A stretch of DNA of 64,000 nt. It comes from Alphaproteobacteria bacterium 40-19. Lineage in GTDB: Bacteria > Pseudomonadota > Alphaproteobacteria > Holosporales > Holosporaceae. The translations under genes were made by a program, and so were the position numbers. The notes below the pieces were generated by a model. It had not been told where the DNA came from, made no database searches, and saw nothing but the letters and a program-made list of their open reading frames with translations. Below, piece by piece: positions 20,006-28,808 of the stretch. Location of the stretch: the NCBI GenBank assembly GCA_001898075.1, contig MKSD01000001.1, forward strand, positions 796,108-860,107, given 5' to 3'. How positions within the stretch are numbered: the first letter of the stretch is position 1; the number at the start of each line of letters is the position of its first letter.

Positions 20006-21631
20006 TTATACTCCTATAACCCGCTGAATTTCCTGCAAAGAGGTGATACCCCTGGCTGCCAATTGCAGGCCTTTTGCTTGAAGGTCTACAAAACCTTTTT
20101 CACAAAGCATCTGTTTAATGTAGGTATAAGAATGGCCTTTTAAGATTCGTTCTTCTATATCTGGGGTCATGATTAAAATTTCCGCTACGACTGTGCGGCC
20201 ACGATATCCTCTGCCTTGACATAGAGGACAGCCTTTTGCTTTATAAAAAGAGCCTTGAAGCTTGATCTCGGGGTCTGGTTCTTTACAATGAGTACATAAA
20301 ATACGTACCAATCGTTGGGATATTACCCCATTCAGCAGTCCTGAAATCAAAGACATAGGGATCTTGAATTCCATCAGGCGGTAAATAACGCCCAAAGCAT
20401 GAACAGTGTGCAGAGTTGTCAAGACACTATGACCTGTCATAGCAGCCCGGATAGCAGAATACGCTACATCTTCATGTCGAATTTCACCAATTAAAATGAC
20501 GTCGGGATCTTGACGCAGTAAGGATTGAACTCCCTTAGAAAAAGTCAAGACCCCTCCTTCTTTGATCTCTGTCTGACGGATACCGGGAACCACATACTCG
20601 ATGGGCTCTTCTAAGGTCATAATGTTTTGTTCTTTGAAATTCAAAAGTGAAAGCATGGCGTATAAAGAAGTTGTCTTTCCGCAGCCTGTGGGGCCTGTTA
20701 AGACCAACAGTCCTTCAGGTTTTTGTAGTAAAAGTTTAATGGCCTCGTACTCTTGGGGGCTATAACCTAATTCAGCCAAAGACTTAAGTCCTTTTTCTTT
20801 TTGTAACAAGCGCAGTACGATGTTTTCCCCGTAATGGGTAGGGTGACAGGATGCGCGAATATCCAGCGTTTGTCCTATAAGTGAAAGGGAAAAACGGCCA
20901 TCTTGAGGACGACGTGTTTCCCCAATATCCATCTGAGATAAAACTTTGAGCTGTATGCATACGCTACTCCAAAGTGAAATGTGGAAACAACAGGCGGTTT
21001 CTAAAACGCCATCACAGCGCAAACGCACCCGAACAAATAATTTTTGAGGCTCGAAATGAATGTCAGAGCTGCCTTGGATAATCGCTTTTTGAATAAGATC
21101 CTTTAAAAAATGACTAATAACCTGATCATCCTGTTTAAGTTGTTGAGAGAAAGAGGTCTGAAAATCTGGGGCACCTTGTCCTTTATGTAAAAGTGTTAAT
21201 ATTTCTGAGCGGACTCCTAGTGCTAACTGCAGGTGTAAACCATTTTTCAAGCAACACCGAAGGGTGTCTTGCCCTTTTAGATCAGATAAATCGGCGATAA
21301 CCACTGTTAAAGTATTTCCATCACAGTGAAACGGTACAGCGCAACAAGTCCAAGCTACTTCTATAGGAAGATACTCCCAAGGAAGTGTTTCAAAAGCAGC
21401 CGCTTTCAGGCTTTGAAACGGGATCTTGTTGGCATGAGCAAAAAAACGTACCACTGATTCTTCTTCAAAATTTTCTAGGTCTAGTAAAATTTTTTCTAAT
21501 CTTCGGCCGGTTTTTTTATGCTCATGCAGAAGAATGCGTTGCTGATCTACATCGATCAGGCCTTGGCCCAATAAAAAGTCCATTAACCGCTCCTCTTCAG
21601 ATGAGAAACGATCAAAAACCAACCAAGACAT
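20006..21631 (-). CDS. type II secretion / type IV pilus assembly ATPase (GspE/PilB family)
   Basis: 541 residues, close to GspE/PilB length. The order is an N-terminal MshEN-like domain (1-150), Walker A GPTGCGKT (313-320), an Asp box (MTLEEPIEY), Walker B around DPDVILIGEIR (376-386), a His box (TGHSVLTTLHT) and a zinc-binding tetracysteine at Cys446, Cys449, Cys468 and Cys471. All the parts needed for ATP hydrolysis are present. It powers extension of a pilus or pseudopilus; T2SS and T4P forms cannot be told apart here. It heads a five-gene minus-strand operon. A secretin, pseudopilins and prepilin peptidase are not in the window. Confidence 0.92.
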   Translation of the reverse strand: MSWLVFDRFSSEEERLMDFLLGQGLIDVDQQRILLHEHKKTGRRLEKILLDLENFEEESVVRFFAHANKIPFQSLKAAAFETLPWEYLPIEVAWTCCAVPFHCDGNTLTVVIADLSDLKGQDTLRCCLKNGLHLQLALGVRSEILTLLHKGQGAPDFQTSFSQQLKQDDQVISHFLKDLIQKAIIQGSSDIHFEPQKLFVRVRLRCDGVLETACCFHISLWSSVCIQLKVLSQMDIGETRRPQDGRFSLSLIGQTLDIRASCHPTHYGENIVLRLLQKEKGLKSLAELGYSPQEYEAIKLLLQKPEGLLVLTGPTGCGKTTSLYAMLSLLNFKEQNIMTLEEPIEYVVPGIRQTEIKEGGVLTFSKGVQSLLRQDPDVILIGEIRHEDVAYSAIRAAMTGHSVLTTLHTVHALGVIYRLMEFKIPMSLISGLLNGVISQRLVRILCTHCKEPDPEIKLQGSFYKAKGCPLCQGRGYRGRTVVAEILIMTPDIEERILKGHSYTYIKQMLCEKGFVDLQAKGLQLAARGITSLQEIQRVIGV

Positions 21632-21756
21632 TTGTTTTCCAGGCCAAAATTTTTTCTAGCTGCTTTATGATATAATTTAATTAACAAAGCGTCAATATAT
21701 TTTACTTTAAACAACACAATTGTGAGCAAGTGACACCTTTCTTTTGAGATACTCGC

Positions 21757-21785
21757 TTTACTTTTTTATTTTCAGGGGATACAAT
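21757..21785 (+). promoter_or_regulatory. candidate rpmH promoter
   Basis: TTTACT (21757-21762) and TACAAT (21780-21785) are 17 bases apart, about 30 bases before the rpmH start. It would drive rpmH-rnpA-yidC and possibly the genes after them. Confidence 0.5.
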
Positions 21786-21814
21786 AAGTCAGAGTATTTC
21801 TCTGAGAACGTGTG

Positions 21815-21949
21815 ATGAAGAGAACTTTTCAGCCCAGCCGATTGGTGCGCAAGCGTCGTCATGGTTTCAGGGCTCGTATGGCCAGCGCTTCAGGTCGTCA
21901 GGTAATTACTAGGCGGCGCCAGAAGGGGCGTGCCCGGTTGTCTGCTTGA
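21815..21949 (+). CDS. rpmH: ribosomal protein bL34
   Basis: 44 residues, starting [20 protein letters not shown] and ending GRARLSA, the classic L34 sequence with very high Arg/Lys content. It is too short for most ORF cut-offs but unmistakable. It sits just before rnpA and yidC, the conserved bacterial order. It is a structural protein of the large ribosomal subunit. Confidence 0.97.
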   Translation: MKRTFQPSRLVRKRRHGFRARMASASGRQVITRRRQKGRARLSA

Positions 21950-21960
21950 AGCTTGCAGTC

Positions 21961-22371
21961 ATGAAAGCAAGACCTCTCTCGCGCAAACACCCGGTGTGGG
22001 GTTTAAAGCGCGAGAGCATGTTTTCTGATATTATTTGGGAATCTCGGGTGAAAGTTCGTTGGGTTCCTCTTTTGCCATGTGAAAAAGTTCTTGATTTTGG
22101 TATCATTGTTCCCAAGCGTCTGGGAAAAGCCTGCCAAAGAAAACGTTTCAAAAGGCAGTTTCGTCATGTCTTATATCAGATGGCTGCTATATCTCCCGTT
22201 TCGTTAGGTTTAATTTTTTTAATACGAGAAAACAGTATCTTTCGTTTGTCTTTTCAAGAGCTCTTACAGGGGGTTCGGGTGTTCCTAGGCAGGGTTTTTT
22301 CCCGCTTGCAAGGGGCTCAAGGTACACGTCAAAACCAGGAAATTTTATGCAGGATCGAAAAAACATTTTAA
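21961..22371 (+). CDS. rnpA: ribonuclease P protein component
   Basis: Protein subunit of RNase P, which with the catalytic RNA trims the 5' leader of pre-tRNAs. About 136 residues from the ATG at 21961; a TTG at 21946 would overlap the rpmH stop (TTGA) and is possible. The RNR signature is present in degenerate form (KRLGKACQRKRFKRQFR), preceded by a hydrophobic strand (LDFGIIVPKRLG). The N-terminal substrate-binding Phe/Lys region is diverged. The last 25 bases overlap yidC. Confidence 0.88.
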   Translation: MKARPLSRKHPVWGLKRESMFSDIIWESRVKVRWVPLLPCEKVLDFGIIVPKRLGKACQRKRFKRQFRHVLYQMAAISPVSLGLIFLIRENSIFRLSFQELLQGVRVFLGRVFSRLQGAQGTRQNQEILCRIEKTF

Positions 22372-24161
22372 TAGCAGCGCTTTTGTGCGCAGTAATTTGG
22401 CTGGGCTACGAAATGTGGCTAGCCCCTATGGTCTCAAAAAATACCATTTCTCAGTCCCAGAATGTTGCTGTGGAAAGGAAATCCAGGCAAGGCTCTGTCC
22501 AAGGTGTCTCTTCAGAATCAGCCCAAGGGTTGCCTTCGTCGTCTGAGCAGTTATGTTATATCTCAGAAAAGACCGCTTTAGCCCAGGAAAGGGTTAGTAT
22601 CGAAGGGCCATTTGTTAAAGGAAGCATACGTTTAAAGGGCGCTACTTTGGATGATTGGGTTTTAAAAGATTACAAAGCAGAGGTTGGTTCAGACCAGCCA
22701 TTGCGTTTACTAAAGCCTTTGGGAACCAAAGAAGCTTATTTTGTGCGTTTTGGACAATTTTTTTCGAATGAGGTCCAAGTCCCGGACGAAAACACAGTGT
22801 GGAAATACCACAAGGAAATTTTAAAGGATGGCACCGAGTACGTACATTTGTATTGGGTCAACGATCAAGGTGTTGCTTTTGATCGTCACCTCTGCGTACA
22901 AGAAAAGTACGGGTTGTTTACAAAGTGGTATGTGTATGCTTGGGATGATACTGACGTTCCTAGCTATATCCTGAAAGAAAGACAAAACAAAAAAATAAAA
23001 GAGAGTTCTGTAAAGTCCAAAGACTTATATAATAAGATCAAAGCAGTTTGTCAGATAGAACGATGCGGCCCTGTAGAGCCAAGTCAGTTTCTTTCTTATC
23101 AAGGACCTCTGGGGATCTTTTCGGGAGAATGGAAAACCATTTCTTATGAGACACTTTTGAAAAAACCTTTTCAAGCGGATATTAAAGAAACTGGTAGCCG
23201 TGAGCCTGCAGGAGACAAATCTGGAAATAGGGGGCGTTCGGATTGGTTTGGATTTTCAGATAAATATTGGTTGGTGGCCATGGGAGGCGGAGAAGGATCT
23301 TTTCAGTTGGATGGACGTGCTTTAGAAGGAAAAGAGCCTATCTATCGGGCACAGCTACAGGGGTTGCATAAGACCTGGTTCTTTTTGGGACCTAAGCAAG
23401 TGGGGGAATTGGAAGAGCATGGGAATCATTTTGGTCCACCTGCCTTCAAACATCTGGAATGGGCGGTAGATTTTGGATGGTTTTACTTTATTACTAAGCC
23501 TTTGTTTTACGTTCTTTCTTTCTTTAAAAATCTTCTGGGCAGTTTTGGGGCAGCCATTTTGTTGCTGACTGTTATTGTTAGGGTGTGTTTTTTTCCTCTG
23601 GCCATCCGATCTGCTCGGTCTATGTATAAAATGAAAAAAATCCAACCTGCCGTTCAAGCACTAAGAGAGCGCTTTAAGGGGGACAAAGTGGCGATGAATC
23701 ATGCCCTGATTCAGTTGTATCAAAAGGATAAGATTAACCCTGTGGCAGGTTTTTTACCTTTAATTTTGCAATTTCCTATCTTTTTTGCGTTGTATAAGGT
23801 GTTGTTTGTTTCTATTGAAATGCGCCAGGCTCCTTTCTGGGGGTGGATATCTGATTTGGCGGCTCCGGATCCTACCAGTTTTATCAATCTGTTTGGGCTC
23901 TTACCTTTTCAAGCGCCGTCCTTTTTACATATCGGTTTGTGGCCCTTTTTGATGGGGGTTAGCATGCTCTTGCAACAAAGGGGGCAACAATCTGCTACGT
24001 TGGATCCGGCGCAGCGTTTGATGCTTTCTTATGTTATGCCCGTCGTATTTGTCTATATGATGGCAGACTTTCCTGCGGGCATGATTATTTATTGGACTTG
24101 GAATAATGTTCTGAGTTTTCTTCAACAATGGGTCATCGAAAAAGTTTACTTGAGGTCATAA
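22347..24161 (+). CDS. yidC: membrane protein insertase YidC
   Basis: 604 residues. An N-terminal anchor (about 5-23) is followed by a large periplasmic domain (to about 370) and the conserved insertase core of five hydrophobic segments, including FFKNLLGSFGAAILLLTVIVR, the cytoplasmic helical hairpin MYKMKKIQPAVQALRERFKGD, PVAGFLPLILQFPIFFALYKVL and PAGMIIYWTWNNVLSFLQQ. YidC inserts and folds inner-membrane proteins with or without Sec. The core arginine in the hydrophilic groove is probably the Arg of the VIVRVCF stretch. It is followed directly by a small ORF (taaATG). Confidence 0.96.
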   Translation: MQDRKNILIAALLCAVIWLGYEMWLAPMVSKNTISQSQNVAVERKSRQGSVQGVSSESAQGLPSSSEQLCYISEKTALAQERVSIEGPFVKGSIRLKGATLDDWVLKDYKAEVGSDQPLRLLKPLGTKEAYFVRFGQFFSNEVQVPDENTVWKYHKEILKDGTEYVHLYWVNDQGVAFDRHLCVQEKYGLFTKWYVYAWDDTDVPSYILKERQNKKIKESSVKSKDLYNKIKAVCQIERCGPVEPSQFLSYQGPLGIFSGEWKTISYETLLKKPFQADIKETGSREPAGDKSGNRGRSDWFGFSDKYWLVAMGGGEGSFQLDGRALEGKEPIYRAQLQGLHKTWFFLGPKQVGELEEHGNHFGPPAFKHLEWAVDFGWFYFITKPLFYVLSFFKNLLGSFGAAILLLTVIVRVCFFPLAIRSARSMYKMKKIQPAVQALRERFKGDKVAMNHALIQLYQKDKINPVAGFLPLILQFPIFFALYKVLFVSIEMRQAPFWGWISDLAAPDPTSFINLFGLLPFQAPSFLHIGLWPFLMGVSMLLQQRGQQSATLDPAQRLMLSYVMPVVFVYMMADFPAGMIIYWTWNNVLSFLQQWVIEKVYLRS

Positions 24162-24311
24162 ATGTGTAGAAAATTTAGACGTAGTTTGTTAAATGCTTTT
24201 GCGCTCAGAAAAAACGTCTCTTGGCGTTGTGTTTCAGAAGGTTTTTCAGAATCAGATTCTGAAAACTGGAATTCTTGGTCTTTATTTGAGGAAGAAGAGG
24301 CTAGCGAATGA
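24162..24311 (+). CDS. small ORF of 49 residues coupled to yidC and engB
   Basis: The ATG at 24162 follows the yidC TAA without a gap, and its stop TGA (24309-24311) overlaps the engB ATG as ATGA. That double coupling argues that it is translated. The first 20 residues are basic (MCRKFRRSLLNAFALRKN) and the rest acidic and serine-rich, ending FEEEEASE. No domain is recognised and there is no membrane segment. It may just be a coupling device, or a small protein in membrane insertion or ribosome biogenesis. Function is unknown. Confidence 0.5.
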   Translation: MCRKFRRSLLNAFALRKNVSWRCVSEGFSESDSENWNSWSLFEEEEASE

Positions 24312-24898
24312 AAAAAGGCACTGCCCTGCGGGAGGCTCGTTTCATTAAAAGCGTCTTTGAACTGGGCAAATTACCAGCGCCCTTAGGAAAGGAAGTCGCT
24401 TTTTGGGGTCGCTCTAATGTAGGGAAATCCTCTTTGATGAATCGCTTGATGCAGGCTAAAGACCTGGTTAAAGTTTCTAAGACCCCTGGGTGCACTCAGT
24501 CTGTTAATTTTTTTCAGATTGGCAGTAATCTTTTCTTGGTGGATTTACCAGGGTATGGATACGCAAAAGTTCCCCATCACCTGCAGGTTTTATGGATTGA
24601 CTTAGTATCAGGTTATTTGGCAACACGGGAAAATCTGCGGCATGTTTTTTTGCTTTTGGACAGCCGTCATGAATTAAAAGACTTGGATCAACAAGCTATT
24701 GAGTTTTTAGCTTCCTGCAGGCTTTCTTTTTCTTTGGTTTTGACCAAAGTTGATAAAATTTCTGACAGTCTTTTAGCTCAGCATAGGACCTTTTTACAAG
24801 AGCGTTTTGCAGGGATTGATGTCTATTACAGTAGCGCTGAAAAAGGGTGGGGGATGGCAGAAATTCAGCGAAAGCTTATCAAGGAGGCAAAGGTATGA
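24308..24898 (+). CDS. engB: ribosome biogenesis GTPase EngB/YihA/YsxC
   Basis: 196-residue TrmE-Era-EngA-EngB family GTPase needed for large-subunit assembly. The G1 motif is GRSNVGKSSLMN, G2 falls around the KTPGCTQSVNFF stretch, G3 is DLPGYGYAK, G4 is TKVDK and G5 is YYSSAEKGWG. It overlaps both neighbours by four bases (ATGA), forming a coupled series yidC - small ORF - engB - MFS gene. Confidence 0.95.
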   Translation: MKKGTALREARFIKSVFELGKLPAPLGKEVAFWGRSNVGKSSLMNRLMQAKDLVKVSKTPGCTQSVNFFQIGSNLFLVDLPGYGYAKVPHHLQVLWIDLVSGYLATRENLRHVFLLLDSRHELKDLDQQAIEFLASCRLSFSLVLTKVDKISDSLLAQHRTFLQERFAGIDVYYSSAEKGWGMAEIQRKLIKEAKV

Positions 24899-26160
24899 AA
24901 ATTTCCACGTCTCATAGAACAATTCCTAAAATTTCACCTTCCGTGTGGGCTTTAAGTCTGGGAATGTTTTTTTTAAATTTCGCTTCCATGATGATCTTTA
25001 CGTGCATGCCTTTGTTACCGCTGTGTTTTCCAATTAAGGCCAGTGCTGTGGGTTGCATAGAGGGGTTTGGAGAAGGTTTTGCGTATCTTGTGCGAGCCTT
25101 TGCAGGCTCTTTGAGTGATTTTTTTCAAAAACGAAAGAAATTTCTTTTATGGGGATACGGAACCTGTTTGCTGGCAAGGTTTTGTCTGGTTTGGGCGCAT
25201 TCGATGAATCTGATTGTTTTGGCGCGTCTTTTGGAAAAATTAGGTAATGGCATGCAGGGCAGCCCCCGGGAAGCCTTGATCCGAGATATGTCAAATCCTG
25301 TTGTGTTAGGGCGCTCGTATGGCTTAAATAAAGCTCTGGGGATGTTAGGTTCGGCCTTAGGGGGCGGAGTTTTGGTATGGGTGTTTTATTATTACAGTGA
25401 TCACCTGCCTTCTCTTTTAAAATATATTTTTGGGGTTGCGGTAGGGCTGTCTTTTTGTAGTTTTTTACTGCTTTTTTATAATGTCAAAGAACCCTCCTTA
25501 AAGTCCCCAAAGCCAACCGTTCCGACCCCTTTTATTATTCGTTATAAAAAATTTTTGGGGGAAGTCAGATCTTTTCCCATCAATTTTTGGAAGGCTCTGG
25601 TGATGTCTTTTTTCTTAAAGACGGGGTACTTTAGCGGATCCTTCATGGTGTCCTATGTCATGGTACAAAAATTTGAGACTTTTTTAGGGTTGTCTACAAA
25701 AAATAAGCCTTTAATGAGTGCAAGTGTGTTGGCCTTTCAAATTTTTATCAGCACACTTTTTTCTTATCCTGCAGGGTTATTGGCGGATCTGAAAAGTCGG
25801 CGCACCGTATTAGGATTGGGGACGGTGGCTCTGTTGGGGTCTTTGGGGTGCTTTGGTTTTGGATCTGGGTCTGCCTTTTGGATCACACTGGGGGTGCTAT
25901 TATACGGCATTCAATACGGCATGCAAGGGGTTCTTTTATCGTGTATGTCTTGTACCATGCCTTTGCGACTGCAAGGGACAGGATTTGGTATATTTTTTGT
26001 CGTCGCAGGCCTGGCGATTATTTTTTCAAATGCGTACATTATGGAACCTCTCTGGGATCCAAACCCCGAGCGTGCTTTTTTAATGGTTGGAATTCCTGTT
26101 CTGATTTCTTTGATTTTATTGCCATTTATTTCTTTTAAAGGGGAGGAGCATGACGCGTAG
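24895..26160 (+). CDS. MFS transporter (first of a tandem pair)
   Basis: 421 residues from the ATG at 24895, chosen because ATGA overlaps the engB stop; the open frame reaches back to 24847. About 12 hydrophobic segments. The loop after the second helix has the MFS basic motif in the form GSLSDFFQKRKKFLLWGYG, and the fourth/fifth helix region has KLGNGMQGSPREALIRDM, an arrangement seen in an MFS group with GxGxxxxPRxAL. The substrate cannot be read from sequence. It is a clear paralogue of the next gene, sharing for example YFSGxFMVxYVM and SCTMPxRLQGTGFGxFF. Confidence 0.85.
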   Translation: MKISTSHRTIPKISPSVWALSLGMFFLNFASMMIFTCMPLLPLCFPIKASAVGCIEGFGEGFAYLVRAFAGSLSDFFQKRKKFLLWGYGTCLLARFCLVWAHSMNLIVLARLLEKLGNGMQGSPREALIRDMSNPVVLGRSYGLNKALGMLGSALGGGVLVWVFYYYSDHLPSLLKYIFGVAVGLSFCSFLLLFYNVKEPSLKSPKPTVPTPFIIRYKKFLGEVRSFPINFWKALVMSFFLKTGYFSGSFMVSYVMVQKFETFLGLSTKNKPLMSASVLAFQIFISTLFSYPAGLLADLKSRRTVLGLGTVALLGSLGCFGFGSGSAFWITLGVLLYGIQYGMQGVLLSCMSCTMPLRLQGTGFGIFFVVAGLAIIFSNAYIMEPLWDPNPERAFLMVGIPVLISLILLPFISFKGEEHDA

Positions 26161-26196
26161 ACCCCCCAGAATAGTTTATGTGTTGGAGGTTTTTAA

Positions 26197-27474
26197 ATGA
26201 TGAATTCAGTGTCATCTGATCAAAAAACTTATCGGTTCTTGTGGGGAATTCCTGCTCCTGTATGGTTTTTAAGTATTGGTATGTTTTGTCTAAACCTTTC
26301 TTCAGTTATGGTTTTTATTTGTATGACTTTACTGACTAAAATGTTTTCAGTTCGTACCAGTCAGCTGGGCAGCTTGGAAGGCGTGGTCGATGGTTTTTCT
26401 TTACTAATGAGAGCTTTTTCCGGACTGTTGAGTGATTTTGTGCGAAAACGAAAACGATTTTTACTTTTGGGATACGCTATTTGTTTTTTTGCTCGATTCT
26501 TACTGGCAATTGCCAAGGTATTTGATGTGGTCGTATTTTCCCGACTTCTGGAAAAAGTAGGAAATGGAATGCAAGCCAGTCCCCGAGAGGCGTTGATTGG
26601 AGATGTCACTCCCAGCACTTCGTTGGGGCGGGCCTATGGGTTGAATAAGACCTTTGGGATGTTGGGTTCTAGTTTGGGGAGCCTATTATTGCTGGGGCTG
26701 TTTTATTGGAATGAGCATTTTGATTTACGTAAGATTTTTCTTTTCGCAGCACTGATGGCAGGAGTTAGTTTTTTTCTATTATGGGTGGGGGTAAAAGAAC
26801 CCCCTTTTTCTTATCCACCTCATCAAGCTTCTGTTTTACTTTCTCAACGATTCCAAGTTTTTCTGGGGGAACTGAAAGAGTTTTCCAAAGATTTCTGGAA
26901 GGCAACAACCATGTGTTTCTTTTTAAAGATGGGGTATTTCAGCGGAATTTTTATGGTGACTTACGTGATGGCGCAGCAATTTCAAACTTTTTTGGGTTTT
27001 AGCACCAGTAATAAACCATTGATGAGCGCGGCAGTCCTTTCTTTACAAAATTGCTTGTGTGCTTTGTTTTCTTACCCAGGAGGATATTTATCTGATTTAA
27101 AAGATCGACGGTTGACAGTCTTTTTAGGCATGATATGTCTTTTAAGTTCAATGCTTTCCTTTGGATTGGGAAAGGGATCAGCTTTTTGGATGGTAATAGG
27201 GATTATTTTTTATGGTTTGCAATATAGCATGCAAGGGGCTTTGATGGCTTTTATGTCTTGCACTATGCCTGTGCGATTGCAGGGAACAGGATTTGGTTTG
27301 TTTTTTATTACCTCGGGGATTTCAATGATCCTTTCCAATCTGTTTATCATGAATACCGTGTGGGACATCTATTCACCGTCAACGGCTTTTTTGGTCGTCT
27401 GCGTGCCGGTTACCATTGCTTTGATTATTTTGCCCTTTATTAAGATGAGTAAAGGAGCCGATAAAGTTGCGTGA
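26197..27474 (+). CDS. MFS transporter (second of a tandem pair)
   Basis: 425 residues, about 12 membrane segments. It has the same landmarks as its upstream neighbour: SGLLSDFVRKRKRFLLLGYA, KVGNGMQASPREALIGD, LGRAYGLNKTFGMLGSSLG, KMGYFSGIFMVTYVMAQQF and SCTMPVRLQGTGFGLFF. A ribosome site (GGAGG) lies about 10 bases before the start, with a second ATG one codon in. The pair looks like an old local duplication kept side by side, so the two may have different substrates or work as partners. Intracellular bacteria often keep such transporters to import host metabolites (inference). Confidence 0.85.
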   Translation: MMNSVSSDQKTYRFLWGIPAPVWFLSIGMFCLNLSSVMVFICMTLLTKMFSVRTSQLGSLEGVVDGFSLLMRAFSGLLSDFVRKRKRFLLLGYAICFFARFLLAIAKVFDVVVFSRLLEKVGNGMQASPREALIGDVTPSTSLGRAYGLNKTFGMLGSSLGSLLLLGLFYWNEHFDLRKIFLFAALMAGVSFFLLWVGVKEPPFSYPPHQASVLLSQRFQVFLGELKEFSKDFWKATTMCFFLKMGYFSGIFMVTYVMAQQFQTFLGFSTSNKPLMSAAVLSLQNCLCALFSYPGGYLSDLKDRRLTVFLGMICLLSSMLSFGLGKGSAFWMVIGIIFYGLQYSMQGALMAFMSCTMPVRLQGTGFGLFFITSGISMILSNLFIMNTVWDIYSPSTAFLVVCVPVTIALIILPFIKMSKGADKVA

Positions 27475-27508
27475 TCTTTTTAAGAGAGATCCATACAGGA
27501 GCTAAATC

Positions 27509-28711
27509 ATGAAACCTTCTTTTCGAATTCTTAAAACCGTTGGTAAGGCTCGTTTAGGCCAACTTTTAACAGCCCATGGGGTCATTGAGACGCCTTCTTT
27601 TTTCTTTTGTGCCACAAAAGCGGCTTTGAAAGGGGCAGATTTACAGACGTTGCACCGAGTCCAAACACCAGTGCTTTTGGCCAATACCTATCATTTGATG
27701 CTGCAACCTGGGGCCCCGCGTATCGCTGCAGCCGGAGGATTACAAGGATTTATGGGCTGGAAAGGTCCTACATTTACAGATTCCGGAGGTTATCAGATTT
27801 TTAGCCTAGGCCATGGCAGTGTTCACGAAGAACTTAAAGGTAAAAGCAGACCTCAAGGGCGGTTGAAAATTACGGAAGAGGGGGCTTTTTTTTACAGTTA
27901 CCGAGACGGCTCACCTTGGTATTTATCTGCAGAAAAATCTATTGAAGTTCAGCAAGCATTAGGGGCAGACTGTATCTTTACATTAGATGAGTGTACTCCT
28001 TTTCATGTTTCTACAGAGTATACAGCCCAAGCCATGCGCCGCAGTCATCGTTGGGCGCAGCGTTGTCTAGACGCTTTTAATGACCCAACAGCCCAATATC
28101 ATCGTTCTTATCAAGGGTTATATGGGATTTCTCAGGGAGGTATTTACCCTGAACTTCGTCAAGAAAGTACTGAATTTTTAAACCAAACTGAGTTTTTTGG
28201 GCATGGTATTGGGGGATCTCTGGGGACCTGTAAAACCCAAATGTACGAGGTCGTAGAATCAGCTTTACAGGGTTTGTGTCCCGAGCGGCCAATTCATCTG
28301 CTGGGTATTGGCGGAATAGAAGATATTTTATACGGGGTCAGCCAGGGAATTGATACTTTTGATTGTGTGGCTCCTACCCGATTGGGACGCCATGGCGGTG
28401 CCTTGATTCGTCCTTATTATTGGCAAACAGCTTTAGAGCCTTTTCATCCTAGAGAATCTATTAACTTATTAAAGGCATGTTTTACCGAAGACGATCGCCC
28501 TATTGATGATCAGTGCTTATGTCCCACCTGTCAAAACCATTCTCGGGCTTATTTACATCACCTCTTTAAGGCGAAAGAAAGCACCGGGGGAACTCTTTTA
28601 GTCACCCATAACATGTTTTTTATGAATCAATTGATGAAAGAGATTCGCCAAGCCATTGAGCAAGAAAACTTAGAAGTTCTTTCCAAGAAATGGTTGGCGA
28701 GATTGGCCTAA
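27509..28711 (+). CDS. tgt: tRNA-guanine transglycosylase
   Basis: Exchanges guanine 34 for preQ1 (or queuine) in tRNAs with GUN anticodons. 400 residues; signatures include TYHLMLQPG, the active-site Asp in FTDSGGYQIFSL, GLYGISQGG, FDCVAPTRLGRHG with the second catalytic Asp, and zinc ligands in CLCPTCQNHSRAYLHHL. A ribosome site AGGAG precedes the ATG. queC, D, E and F are not in the window, so preQ1 could be made elsewhere or salvaged. Confidence 0.95.
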   Translation: MKPSFRILKTVGKARLGQLLTAHGVIETPSFFFCATKAALKGADLQTLHRVQTPVLLANTYHLMLQPGAPRIAAAGGLQGFMGWKGPTFTDSGGYQIFSLGHGSVHEELKGKSRPQGRLKITEEGAFFYSYRDGSPWYLSAEKSIEVQQALGADCIFTLDECTPFHVSTEYTAQAMRRSHRWAQRCLDAFNDPTAQYHRSYQGLYGISQGGIYPELRQESTEFLNQTEFFGHGIGGSLGTCKTQMYEVVESALQGLCPERPIHLLGIGGIEDILYGVSQGIDTFDCVAPTRLGRHGGALIRPYYWQTALEPFHPRESINLLKACFTEDDRPIDDQCLCPTCQNHSRAYLHHLFKAKESTGGTLLVTHNMFFMNQLMKEIRQAIEQENLEVLSKKWLARLA

Positions 28712-28741
28712 GCAATCCCTAACGGTGCATTAGCGATTGCT
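28711..28741 (+). terminator. hairpin after tgt
   Basis: AGCAATC (28711-28717) pairs with GATTGCT (28735-28741), extended inside by CTAA/TTAG around a single mismatch. Only a weak T-rich stretch (ATGTATTTGTTT) follows, so termination is uncertain. Confidence 0.4.
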
Positions 28742-28808
28742 ATGTATTTGTTTACAATTGTCTTGGTGCATGTTACCCTTGCCGTGAAGTTTATTGGTGG
28801 ATGGAATT

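Noticed and set aside
21632-21814. rpmH upstream region as a replication origin
   Set aside because: rpmH is next to dnaA in some bacteria, but no dnaA, dnaN or DnaA-box cluster is here.
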